Shown: positions 1 through 6,238, counted from the stretch's first letter. The stretch: DNA of 13,798 nucleotides from Bifidobacterium breve (GCA_945870085.1 CAMBQX010000029.1:1-13798); one strand, 5' to 3'. Translations and numbers: made by a program. The notes: generated by a model from the sequence alone, not told the origin.

Positions 1-710
1 GCGGTGACGAGCAATGACAGGTCCTCCCGGAAGCCCGAAACCTTGAGCTTCGCACGCAGGTTGTCGATCGCCCGCGATGCGGTGTACCCCTCGGGCCGGT
101 AGGGGCCGAAACAGTCGACAATGGCCTGCGGGTCAAGGCGCAGTTGCTCCAGGGCGAGCCACAAGTCGAACACGTCACGGCCCTTGCTGCGCTGGAACAA
201 TGCACGCAACTTAGTCGAAACCAACTCGGCTGAGGTGAACGTCGTCAGGATGCATTCGCCAGTAAACCAGGTTGACGTCACTTCGTACGGCAGCGCGACC
301 AGGGGCTGAGCCGGTGAGGTCTCATGGGTATTGATCTCGATCTTGATGCGGAGCTTGGCGTTGGAATTCGTCGCGGGCGCCTCGAGGCGCATCTTCGGAA
401 ATGGTCCGAGCGATGTGGAGTGCACCGAGAGGCCCGTCTCGACGGCAACCTCTCGCAGGGCATCGAAGACAGGACCGATCTGCGTGTGGCTACGCCGGAC
501 GAAGTCCAGATCCTCGCTGTAGCGCATCGGAGAGGGCAGACGTACCTGATGGAGGCACGTGCCGCCACGGAAGACGAGCTCTTTCCCCAGGAGCGGGTGG
601 TCGTAGATGGCGACGATGGTGCGTGCCAGCAGGAGGTCTTGCTCGACTTGTTCCCGACTCGGCCAAGGGCGAGTGTTGCCCCACGCGGTGATCGCGGCTG
701 CCGGGATCAT
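1..710 (-). CDS. abiEii: AbiEii/AbiGii-family nucleotidyltransferase toxin (type IV TA), 3' end outside window
   Basis: Toxin half of an AbiE type IV toxin-antitoxin/abortive-infection module. The family is made of cytoplasmic nucleotidyltransferases. The reading frame stays open from the ATG at 710 to the window edge (about 236 codons), so the C-terminus is not seen. My translation shows W10 and PW at 15-16, then EQDLLLAR (23-30). The nucleotide-binding motif is FRGGTCLHQ (47-55), followed by the acidic motif RYSEDLDF (63-70) with D67 and D69 as likely metal ligands. KIEINT follows at 123-128, and KLRALFQRSKGRDVFDLW at 167-184, the usual C-terminal active-site segment. All motifs expected in this part are intact. 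The ATG overlaps the antitoxin stop (ATGA), so translation is probably coupled. Long plus-strand frames over this region are antisense shadows. Confidence 0.9.
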   Translation of the reverse strand, partial: MIPAAAITAWGNTRPWPSREQVEQDLLLARTIVAIYDHPLLGKELVFRGGTCLHQVRLPSPMRYSEDLDFVRRSHTQIGPVFDALREVAVETGLSVHSTSLGPFPKMRLEAPATNSNAKLRIKIEINTHETSPAQPLVALPYEVTSTWFTGECILTTFTSAELVSTKLRALFQRSKGRDVFDLWLALEQLRLDPQAIVDCFGPYRPEGYTASRAIDNLRAKLKVSGFREDLSLLVT

Positions 711-1525
711 AGGTCCGGCTCCACCTCAGCATTGACGACGAGACCCCAGCGCTTGTCCGATCGGCCCCGCCGTTGCCCCCGGGCATCAAGCAGTGCGTGC
801 GCGCGCTCAGTCGAGTGCTCGGCGAGTCGGCTGGCGATCAGGTCTCGGTCCAGTGGGGAATCCACGAGGTCCATGATCCAACCCAACCGTCGAAGGCTGG
901 ACTGCGGGAAGGCGCTCGCCGCTCCCAACACGGCAGCTGCTGACAATCCCGTCTCCGCGACAAGTTCGGCGACGACGGTCGCGACATTGCTGAGACCGCC
1001 TGCATAACCGGGTCGGCTGGTCAGATCCAACAAGGTCGCGGCCGGAGACGACACGCGAACGGTGCCTGAGCTTGAGTTCACCGAGACAACGGGAACCTCC
1101 GGAAGGTGCTCGCGCGAGTAGAACCGAATCCTTACTCGTCCGAAATCTCGATCAGCAAGGATCTTGTCGACCATCACCTGGAAGACCTGCGGGCGTTGAT
1201 GCGCTGCCCCGTGCAACTCGGCGGCGGACAACAAGGCGACGTAGTACTGCCGGCTGTGAGCCGCCATCATCGGATCGATGAAGTCCATCGCCGGGACAGC
1301 ACGCCACAACCGGTACTCGGGTGGCACTGCGACGTACAGACCACGCGCGGGACTGAACATCAGTCCCGCTTTGCGCAGCCGCACCATGGCATCAGCCGCA
1401 GCGTGCAGGTCGAGGCCCATGAGGTCCGCAGCGCTCCTCAGGTCGACGACCGGGCGGCCGTGCGAAAGCAGGTAGTCGATGAGGTGCCGAGGACGCACCC
1501 CAGCATCTGCATACTCGACGGTCAC
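707..1525 (-). CDS. abiEi: AbiEi-type antitoxin / transcriptional autorepressor
   Basis: Antitoxin partner of the downstream abiEii. AbiEi proteins have an N-terminal winged helix that represses their own operon and a C-terminal domain needed for antitoxicity. From the GTG at 1525 the protein is 272 aa. The winged-helix region spans about residues 12-65 (HLIDYLLSHGRPVV, then a helix pair ending in RGLYVAVP). Next is the family segment YYVALLSAAELHGAAHQRP. I prefer the GTG at 1525 because GGAGG lies 4 nt upstream. The alternative GTG at 1570 has no Shine-Dalgarno and sits inside an inverted repeat just downstream of the likely -10. The stop overlaps the abiEii start by 4 bp. The family call is firm; the start is less certain. 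Confidence 0.88.
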   Translation of the reverse strand: MTVEYADAGVRPRHLIDYLLSHGRPVVDLRSAADLMGLDLHAAADAMVRLRKAGLMFSPARGLYVAVPPEYRLWRAVPAMDFIDPMMAAHSRQYYVALLSAAELHGAAHQRPQVFQVMVDKILADRDFGRVRIRFYSREHLPEVPVVSVNSSSGTVRVSSPAATLLDLTSRPGYAGGLSNVATVVAELVAETGLSAAAVLGAASAFPQSSLRRLGWIMDLVDSPLDRDLIASRLAEHSTERAHALLDARGQRRGRSDKRWGLVVNAEVEPDL

Positions 1526-1553
1526 TCGGCCTCCAAGTGTGTGTCTCCCCGTT

Positions 1554-1576
1554 AAGACAGGATTTTTCACTGTCTT
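1554..1576. promoter_or_regulatory. Candidate AbiEi operator, perfect inverted repeat
   Basis: AAGACAG, a 9-bp spacer, then CTGTCTT: a perfect 7-bp inverted repeat. It lies 8 bp downstream of the candidate -10 of the abiE operon and about 30 bp upstream of the preferred abiEi GTG. AbiEi proteins are known to bind inverted repeats in their own promoters, so this is the natural operator candidate. Only the repeat is seen; the binding is inferred. Confidence 0.5.
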
Positions 1577-1583
1577 GCGATAA

Positions 1584-1592
1584 AGATTAGCA
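1584..1592 (-). promoter_or_regulatory. Candidate extended -10 promoter of abiEi-abiEii
   Basis: On the minus strand TGC-TAATCT forms an extended -10 (TGn plus 4 of 6 matches to TATAAT) in a locally AT-rich stretch (about 1577-1620). No convincing -35 is present at 17-18 bp. Transcription would start near 1577, leaving a leader of roughly 50 nt before the GTG at 1525 and placing the inverted repeat in the initially transcribed region. Confidence 0.4.
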
Positions 1593-1619
1593 CATAATAA
1601 GTGTATAGAACATGTTTGA

Positions 1620-1940
1620 AGCCGTGTTTTATCCGGTCTTGCCCCTGATACTTACACCCCTGCATCGTCATCGCGGGTTCTGGGCCCGGCAAGACTTTCG
1701 ACTGAAGTCGCCCAGCGCTGTGCTGATGTTGCACTGACTGCGCATCGGGTCCTGGGCTTACGTGACTGGTCGCGAACCGATCTCATAGTTGATGCAGCTG
1801 GCACGCCGTGGTTCCTCGAGGTAAATGTCGCACCTGGCATGACCGAGACGTCTTTGTTCCCGCAGTCCCTCGCTGCCGCTGAATTATCACTGGGCGAGGT
1901 CACGGCCCAACTCGTTCACACAGCTATCGCAGCCGGCTAA
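1620..1940 (+). pseudogene. ddl: 3' remnant of a D-alanine--D-alanine ligase gene
   Basis: An open frame of about 106 codons ending at TAA 1938-1940 matches the C-terminal part of the D-Ala-D-Ala ligase ATP-grasp domain, a cytoplasmic peptidoglycan-precursor enzyme. Recognisable segments are GPARLSTEVAQRC, then GLRDWSRTDL. The family's metal-binding and loop region follows as FLEVNVAPGMTETSLFP, with the Glu and Asn of EVN preserved. The frame closes upstream at TGA 1617-1619 and has no ATG or GTG start before the conserved part. About two thirds of the usual ~310-370 aa, including the N-terminal and central domains, is missing. The 5' break lies within about 40 bp of the abiE promoter region, so the module probably replaced or cut off the 5' part. 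It cannot encode an active ligase. Confidence 0.85.
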
Positions 1941-1952
1941 TACGCCGCAGTG

Positions 1953-1986
1953 TTGAAAGTCATGTTTAGTGAGTCACAACTTTCAA
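1953..1986. terminator. Weak stem-loop between convergent ddl remnant and transporter gene
   Basis: TTGAAAGT (1953-1960) and ACTTTCAA (1979-1986) form a perfect 8-bp inverted repeat with an 18-nt loop, spanning the short gap between two convergent genes and overlapping the transporter stop. The stem is AT-rich with no clear T-tract, so a terminator role is only suggested by position. Confidence 0.25.
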
Positions 1987-2832
1987 ACAGCCACGAGGCA
2001 ACTACCGACGATAACTATCAAAAGGGCGACCTGATCTGACCTGGCCATCTTCTCTTTAAGGAAGATAAGGGCCAAGAGTGCGACAACTATTGGGTCGAGG
2101 GATCCGAGCACCGAGACTACGCCGAGGTTCCCCTCGTTGGCTGCGGTGAAGAAGGCTAGGTTCCCCAGTGCTAAGGCAACCCCGGCACCCGCGATTGGAG
2201 CGATGCTTCGTCGCGTCAAACCACCCCAGGACCGGTGAACCACGGCTACGACTACAAAAGTGAACAAAATCTGCGGCATCATTGACATCAACATCGAACC
2301 GGCAATATTGACCCGTGAGCCAATGTCAATCACGACCGTGGCCAGCCCCCAAAATAATGCAGCGCCACCTGCTAAGACGATCGCAATTACTGAGTTGGTC
2401 TCACCGGGTTTAACCTTCATATTGGACACGTAGAAGGCGATAAGCCCGGCGACCGTAACCCCGATGCCGATAAAAGATAACCGTGAAAGTTCCTCGCCCA
2501 TCAAGTATGAATAACCAAGCGGTACCAAGCGGTACCAAGATGCTAGCTGCAGCTACACCGGTGACAACGCCCATTTTTCCGCGCGCAAAAGCCTTGAGCG
2601 CGAGGATGGTTGCGATGAGATTAAAAGTGCCCCCGAGTAGTCGAGGGACAACATCATTCTTGTCCAGCATCAAGTCGTGGCGAAATACCCCGTTAAGGAG
2701 ATACGTGATGGTTGTTGCGATCGCGCTAACGAGAATGATGCCGTAGACCTTCACCCGTCCGCGGTACCGACCAATTCCAAATTCCCAGATGCCATATAGG
2801 ACGGCGCTGGACAAGGCGAGAAGTACGTACAC
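1983..2832 (-). pseudogene. EamA/DMT-superfamily transporter, frameshifted by a 10-bp duplication
   Basis: An inner-membrane permease of the drug/metabolite transporter superfamily, normally about 280-300 aa with two EamA repeats of five helices. The frame from GTG 2832 encodes residues 1-103 (hydrophobic helices, ending SILVPLG). It then shifts and stops at 2410 after 140 aa. The rest is encoded in another frame down to TGA 1983-1985: SYLMGEELS, a helix, then the second EamA repeat ending VVALLALIFLKEKM. The cause is visible: at 2514-2539 the unit ACCAAGCGGT is present in tandem. Removing one 10-bp copy joins the frames as ILVPLGYSYLMGEE and gives a 279-aa protein of normal size with no other lesion. 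The substrate cannot be told from sequence. No good Shine-Dalgarno precedes the GTG. Confidence 0.85.
2514..2539. repeat. 10-bp tandem duplication (2.6 copies) inside transporter gene
   Basis: Three ACCAAG units (2514-2519, 2524-2529, 2534-2539) are separated by CGGT. The inferred ancestor had two ACCAAG copies around one CGGT, a 6-bp direct repeat suited to slipped-strand duplication. The extra 10 bp shifts the transporter frame. Confidence 0.9.
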
Positions 2833-3170
2833 GGGTGTCGGCTTGTGTGAGAAGAGAATCGGGCGCCCCTATCACAGCACTTACCTGGGGTTGGACGCAA
2901 GACGTTCGCCGGGATTAGGGGAGGCTCATAAATCGAGAGAAAGAGTCGCACACCCAGACATGCAGAACGGGTACAACGCGCCCGTTTCGACAATTACACC
3001 CTTTTTGTTCAGTAGCGGGGAGACAAAATAAGGCTGCGCTCCTAGGGTTGCGTGCACTGCAAGATCCCCTCACGAACAGCCACTTTTGCACCCCGCTCTG
3101 CACCCTCTAGGGGATACACGCTTGCACCCCCATCGCTGACTTTCCTCCTGGTCCATGTCGACGATTGCAT
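2833..3170. other. 338-bp intergenic gap with short repeats, no recognised gene
   Basis: I recognise no protein, tRNA or riboswitch here. Visible are AACGGG/CCCGTT (a 6-bp inverted repeat near 2967-2987) and ATCCCCT (3064-3070) facing AGGGGAT (3109-3115). TGCACCC also occurs three times, at 3087, 3099 and 3123 (steps of 12 and 24 bp). On the minus strand a strong AGGAGG (3144-3149) lies 10 nt before an ATG whose frame stops after 8 codons (TAG) and then stays open to about 2915. It could be a lost gene start, a leader peptide or chance. Confidence 0.4.
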
Positions 3171-3832
3171 TCAGAACGTCCAATTCAAGGCCTCGGGGTC
3201 CCAATGTCCATCTGCATGGTCGACCTGCAGCAGGGCGTCAATGAAAGATGTCATCAGGTGTTGCGCGCTTTCTAAACTCACGTGGCGTACGCAAACGGGA
3301 ATCTTCCTAGCTTCGCGCTCGTAGACCCTGCCCCATGCTGCCGGCACGATGAGCCTGGTTGGTTGCCCTAGACCTCGCCGGCGGGCTTCGGCATTGATGG
3401 CCGACCGTAAAGCCTTAGCCTCGACAGGCTGAGTTGACGCCATGATGACGAGATCGACAAGGTCGCGCTCGCGGCTGGATGGTCCAGTGGTGTACGTAGC
3501 AATCGTGGCGCACACCTTGTTCGCTATCTGGTTGACAATGGGGTAGCGCCGGTAGGGATACGTAAGTAGACGAGGCAGAGCGATTCGGTTCGCGGGATCG
3601 GTAACCTCGATGTCATCCAAATCCCCTGGTCCGACGACGAGGTCGATGCCAATGTTCGCGAGCTTCTTCGTCCCTAGATATGTCTCGAAAGTGACCCGGT
3701 AGCCGCCGGCATACGGTTGCTGATCTCCCGCAAGAGACTGCTTGTGACCGAAGTATTCGAAACGGAAATAATCGCCGAGGTCTTGATGGCCATTTCCACT
3801 GCTCTTGCATCGGAGTACGGCTCACGAGTCAC
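3171..3832 (-). pseudogene. abiEii: AbiEii/AbiGii-family nucleotidyltransferase toxin with deleted catalytic core
   Basis: Toxin gene of a second AbiE-type pair, now broken. A GTG at 3830-3832 overlaps the antitoxin stop by 4 bp (GTGA), and 17 codons read VTREPYSDARAVEMAIK, a typical N-terminus for this family. From 3782 the sequence continues in another frame as DLGDYFRFEYFG, which normally lies after the nucleotidyltransferase core. It then runs 203 aa through PIVNQIANKVCA and RERDLVDLVIM to TGA 3171-3173. The lysine and DLvDL motifs of the C-terminal half are intact. The GG-x-L/DxD catalytic block and the part between, roughly 80-100 residues judged from usual family length (~290-310 aa), are absent. 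An out-of-frame internal deletion near 3782 explains this. The C-terminal part could at most be made from an internal start such as GTG/ATG codons, and would be catalytically dead. Confidence 0.82.
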
Positions 3833-4848
3833 GACAGCTCCCCCGATTCAAGGGCGAGTGCAGGCCTCACTGAAGATGCTTTGTACACATCGGGCACAAA
3901 GGCTGCAGCGGTGGTTAGTGCAGCGAGTGAGGGCGCGAGTTCCTCTGAAACTTTGCGCCATTGATCCATCTGCGGCGCAAGGAGCCGCTGCATCGCCCGG
4001 ATGGATTCCAGTTGCGGCTGCATCGCGTTCACGGCTGCCGAGATTTGGGCATGCATGGCGTCAAGAGCAGGTGAAGACACCTTGATCGCGGCTAGTTGCT
4101 GCAGTTGATCCGCCTGCGCAGCAAGGTGCTCGAGATACTTTATGGCAATCGGGGCTGCCAGGGCATCGATGGCAGCGATGCGATTCACCGTGGTCTCGGT
4201 ATCCATGCCCGCTAGCTTCAGTAGGTGTTCAACGAAGTGCTCGCCGTCGTTTTTCCTCAGCCCGTTGCGAGCTGCTAGCGAGGTAAGGAGGCGGGCCAGT
4301 TCGTCCAGGTTGACGCTTCCTTGCCGAAGTGCGTCGCCGAGCGCGGCGGCGACGTGAGTCAGGTCGGTACGGCTTGCGACAAGGTCAGTCAGCGTGCGCT
4401 CGACTGTCGTGACCGGCAGGCCATGGCGCACGGTGATTTGTGCACGGTCAAGCAGCCGAATCGTGAAGTGCACCCCGGCACGCTGGCTTTGGCGCCGCAC
4501 CGATGAGGTGAACTCGGATCGCTCCGTACGCAGATCCCCGATCCCATGCAGACGTGCAGCAGATGCACCCGAGACCACCACCGACTTCTCGACGTCAGCC
4601 AGCCGAGCCTCGGCATCGACCTTGGGATCGATAGCCAGCCAGGTGGCGCGCAGGTCGTCGAATTCATCCGAGCCTGCCCCTGCATCCCGGTACACCCCAT
4701 GAGACACCCGCTCGATCAGACCGGCATCGGCGAGGCGGGACAGATCAAGACGGGACACACCCCGGCGTGAGGCCTGTGCGGAGGTGAGCAGCCCCCACTG
4801 CGCCGAGGACAGTTCCCCCAGCACGCCAAGCGCCTCTCTCGATTCCAT
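3829..4848 (-). CDS. abiEi: AbiEi-family antitoxin / winged-helix regulator, orphaned
   Basis: Intact 339-aa antitoxin-type regulator of a second AbiE pair, only distantly similar to the 707-1525 protein. The N-terminal winged helix is about residues 8-55 (QWGLLTSAQASRRGVSRLDL to LIERVSHGVYRDAG). The AbiEi core follows, with VVSGASAARLHGIGDL, a HFTIRLLDRAQI strand region and GLPVTTVERTLTDLVASR. The last ~110 residues are an extra helical segment rich in Ala, Gln and Leu (DALAAPIAIKYLEHLAAQADQLQQ onward), probably coiled-coil. The start is ATG 4846-4848, which lies exactly where transcription should begin from the promoter at 4855-4883, so the mRNA may be leaderless. Its stop overlaps the start of the broken toxin. 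With the toxin core gone, only a DNA-binding or cross-antitoxin role remains plausible (inference). Confidence 0.85.
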   Translation of the reverse strand: MESREALGVLGELSSAQWGLLTSAQASRRGVSRLDLSRLADAGLIERVSHGVYRDAGAGSDEFDDLRATWLAIDPKVDAEARLADVEKSVVVSGASAARLHGIGDLRTERSEFTSSVRRQSQRAGVHFTIRLLDRAQITVRHGLPVTTVERTLTDLVASRTDLTHVAAALGDALRQGSVNLDELARLLTSLAARNGLRKNDGEHFVEHLLKLAGMDTETTVNRIAAIDALAAPIAIKYLEHLAAQADQLQQLAAIKVSSPALDAMHAQISAAVNAMQPQLESIRAMQRLLAPQMDQWRKVSEELAPSLAALTTAAAFVPDVYKASSVRPALALESGELS

Positions 4849-4854
4849 GCTTAG

Positions 4855-4883
4855 AGTGTATCTCCCTCGGCGATACTTTCCAA
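4855..4883 (-). promoter_or_regulatory. Promoter of orphan abiEi, leaderless
   Basis: On the minus strand TTGGAA (4878-4883), a 17-bp spacer and TACACT (4855-4860) match -35 and -10 hexamers at 4 of 6 positions each with ideal spacing. Six bases separate the -10 from the A of the ATG at 4848, so the first transcribed base is probably the start codon. The only GGGAG lies 15 nt or so upstream of the ATG and inside the promoter, so it would not be transcribed. Confidence 0.6.
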
Positions 4884-4887
4884 GTAT
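4873..4887. promoter_or_regulatory. Candidate operator overlapping the -35 of orphan abiEi
   Basis: ATACTT-TCC-AAGTAT is a perfect 6-bp inverted repeat with a 3-bp spacer, covering the TTGGAA -35. A regulator bound here would block RNA polymerase. Autorepression by the adjacent AbiEi is the simplest reading, but binding is inferred. Confidence 0.45.
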
Positions 4888-4961
4888 TCAAGTGCCAATA
4901 AGTCCGGTCGACTCAATCCCAGGAGATGCCGCCCACGAGCATGGGCGCCAATGGAAGCGCC

Positions 4962-5115
4962 CGGGGCACGGTCTGTGATGACCTGGCCATGCTGGTCCAC
5001 CGCCCGGTACAAGTGCCGGCACACTCCGGCCGCATCGATCAATTCAGCAGTTAACCGCTGCACCCACCGGAACACGCTCACGTGATCCACCGCGAACCTG
5101 CGCTCTTGGATCAGG
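4962..5115 (-). mobile_element. IS6-family transposase remnant with two internal in-frame deletions
   Basis: A minus-strand frame reads LIQERRFAVDHVSVFRWVQR (about 5114 downward), a hallmark of IS6-family DDE transposases. It then jumps from DAAGVCRH straight to LYRAVDQHGQVI and again to TDRAP. In complete family members these blocks are separated by the segment carrying the first catalytic Asp (FVDETYVKV type) and by the segment between VLVS and TTDRAP. Both gaps preserve the frame. After TDRAP (about 4962) similarity ends, though the frame stays open to 4851, over the abiEi promoter. A stop lies just upstream of the LIQE segment. No terminal inverted repeats or target duplication are evident. 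It is non-functional. Confidence 0.75.
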
Positions 5116-5185
5116 CGTCACCGGCCCGCTGACAACCCCCCCACACCTTCGAGTCAAGGAAACGGCCACCACTTGCACTCAGTAA

Positions 5186-6142
5186 TCAGCCACGATCAAT
5201 CAGGTCAGCGATCCGGCGCAAATCATCACCATCAGCGCACTCAATAACAATCTTGCCCCGCGCCGCATTCTTCATGAACCCATCGACTTGCACCCTGGTA
5301 TCAAGTTGATCAGCTATTCGCTGCTGCACGTCATTTACTAAGTCAGCCATTTCTGTTTCACGACTCTTAGGTTTACGTTGTCGTTTCGTGCGTTCACGGC
5401 CATCGGCTGCTCCGACAAGAATAAGTTCTTCAACCGAGCGCACACTTAAGCCTTCGGCCACGATGCGCTTTGCCATTTCTTCCATTGACTGCTCATCTTC
5501 AAGTGATAACAAAGCGCGAGCGTGGCCTGCGCTAAGAACACCAGCCGCAACTCTGCGTTGCACATCAGGCGGTAACCTCAATAACCGCAACGTATTTGAG
5601 ACTTGTGGTCGGGAGCGCCCGATACGTTTAGCTAACTCTTCTTGGGTGCAACCGAAGTCAGCAAGCATCTGGGAGTAAGCCGCAGCTTCTTCCAAAGCGT
5701 TTAGATCCGCGCGGTGTAAATTCTCTAGCAGTGCATCGCGTAGTAACGCATCGTCTTCGGTATCGCGGATGATAGCGGGGATCGCGGTTAAGCCAGCTTC
5801 ACGGCAGGCACGCAAGCGCCGTTCACCGGCAACGAGTTCAAAGCCGCTACCTGCCCTGCGCACCACAACTGGTTGCAGCAGGCCAATCTCTTTAATTGAG
5901 TAAACAAGTTCAGCAAGTGCTTCTTCTTCGAACACCGCGCGCGGTTGGCGAGGGTTCGGGGTGATGGAGTCCAAAGGGAGTTCGGCGTAAACCGCCGCCG
6001 GGCCAGTGGGCGCAGAGGTTTTGGCCGTTTCCGCTGGGGTGGTGGCAGCTTTCTTGGTCTTCGGGGTGACTCGAGGGGTGGTATCGGTTGGGATGAGCGC
6101 GCCCAACCCTTTGCCGAGGCCGCGCTTAGTTGGATTACTCAT
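5186..6142 (-). CDS. parB: Chromosome partitioning protein ParB
   Basis: CTP-dependent DNA clamp that loads at parS, spreads, and works with ParA and SMC in origin segregation. The protein is 318 aa from ATG 6142, chosen because GGAAGG lies 8 nt upstream; the GTG two codons earlier sits only 2 nt from that site. It begins KRGLGKGLGALIP, the ParA-interacting N-terminal motif, followed by a low-complexity Thr/Ala/Pro linker (20-50). The CTP-binding region includes LLQPVVVR and GERRLRA (106-112), then ENLHRADL (140-147). The parS-reading helix-turn-helix is about 167-190 (LAKRIGRSRPQVSNTLRLL). The C-terminal dimerisation domain ends in LRRIADLIDRG. It lies 96 bp downstream of parA. Confidence 0.97.
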   Translation of the reverse strand: MSNPTKRGLGKGLGALIPTDTTPRVTPKTKKAATTPAETAKTSAPTGPAAVYAELPLDSITPNPRQPRAVFEEEALAELVYSIKEIGLLQPVVVRRAGSGFELVAGERRLRACREAGLTAIPAIIRDTEDDALLRDALLENLHRADLNALEEAAAYSQMLADFGCTQEELAKRIGRSRPQVSNTLRLLRLPPDVQRRVAAGVLSAGHARALLSLEDEQSMEEMAKRIVAEGLSVRSVEELILVGAADGRERTKRQRKPKSRETEMADLVNDVQQRIADQLDTRVQVDGFMKNAARGKIVIECADGDDLRRIADLIDRG

Positions 6143-6158
6143 TGGCACTACCTTCCCA

Positions 6159-6188
6159 AATTATGGTGGAAAATTGGCCAATTATGGT
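6159..6188. repeat. AATTATGGT direct repeats flanking a palindrome upstream of parB
   Basis: AATTATGGT occurs at 6159-6167 and 6180-6188, a 21-bp step (two helical turns). AATTGGCCAATT (6172-6183), a perfect 12-bp palindrome, overlaps the second copy. The element lies 17-46 bp upstream of the parB ATG. No clear -35/-10 pair is seen, so it may be an operator or upstream regulatory site; function unknown. Confidence 0.5.
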
Positions 6189-6218
6189 CCGTTTAGTCAT
6201 GTTTTGTACCTTTATTCC

Positions 6219-6227
6219 TGTGGATAA
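6219..6227 (-). promoter_or_regulatory. Perfect DnaA box between parA and parB
   Basis: TTATCCACA on the minus strand, a 9/9 match to the DnaA-box consensus, lies 12 bp after the parA stop and about 77 bp before parB. It is isolated from the dnaA and oriC clusters some 4-6 kb away. Confidence 0.65.
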
Positions 6228-6238
6228 CTTTGGGGATA

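Noticed and set aside
324..1007. Long plus-strand open frame (227 codons)
   Set aside because: It runs antisense across abiEii and abiEi, which have clear family motifs; its translation is Arg/Ser-rich with no recognisable domain.
1106..1555. Plus-strand open frame of 149 codons
   Set aside because: Antisense to abiEi, with no domain and no ribosome site.
2833..3000. Possible riboswitch upstream of the EamA gene
   Set aside because: DMT transporters are sometimes riboswitch-controlled, but I could not match any known class core (for example guanidine) and see no convincing conserved stems.
5101..5160. Possible terminator after parB (GTCA...TGAC stem)
   Set aside because: Only 4 bp of stem with a GC-rich loop and no T-tract.
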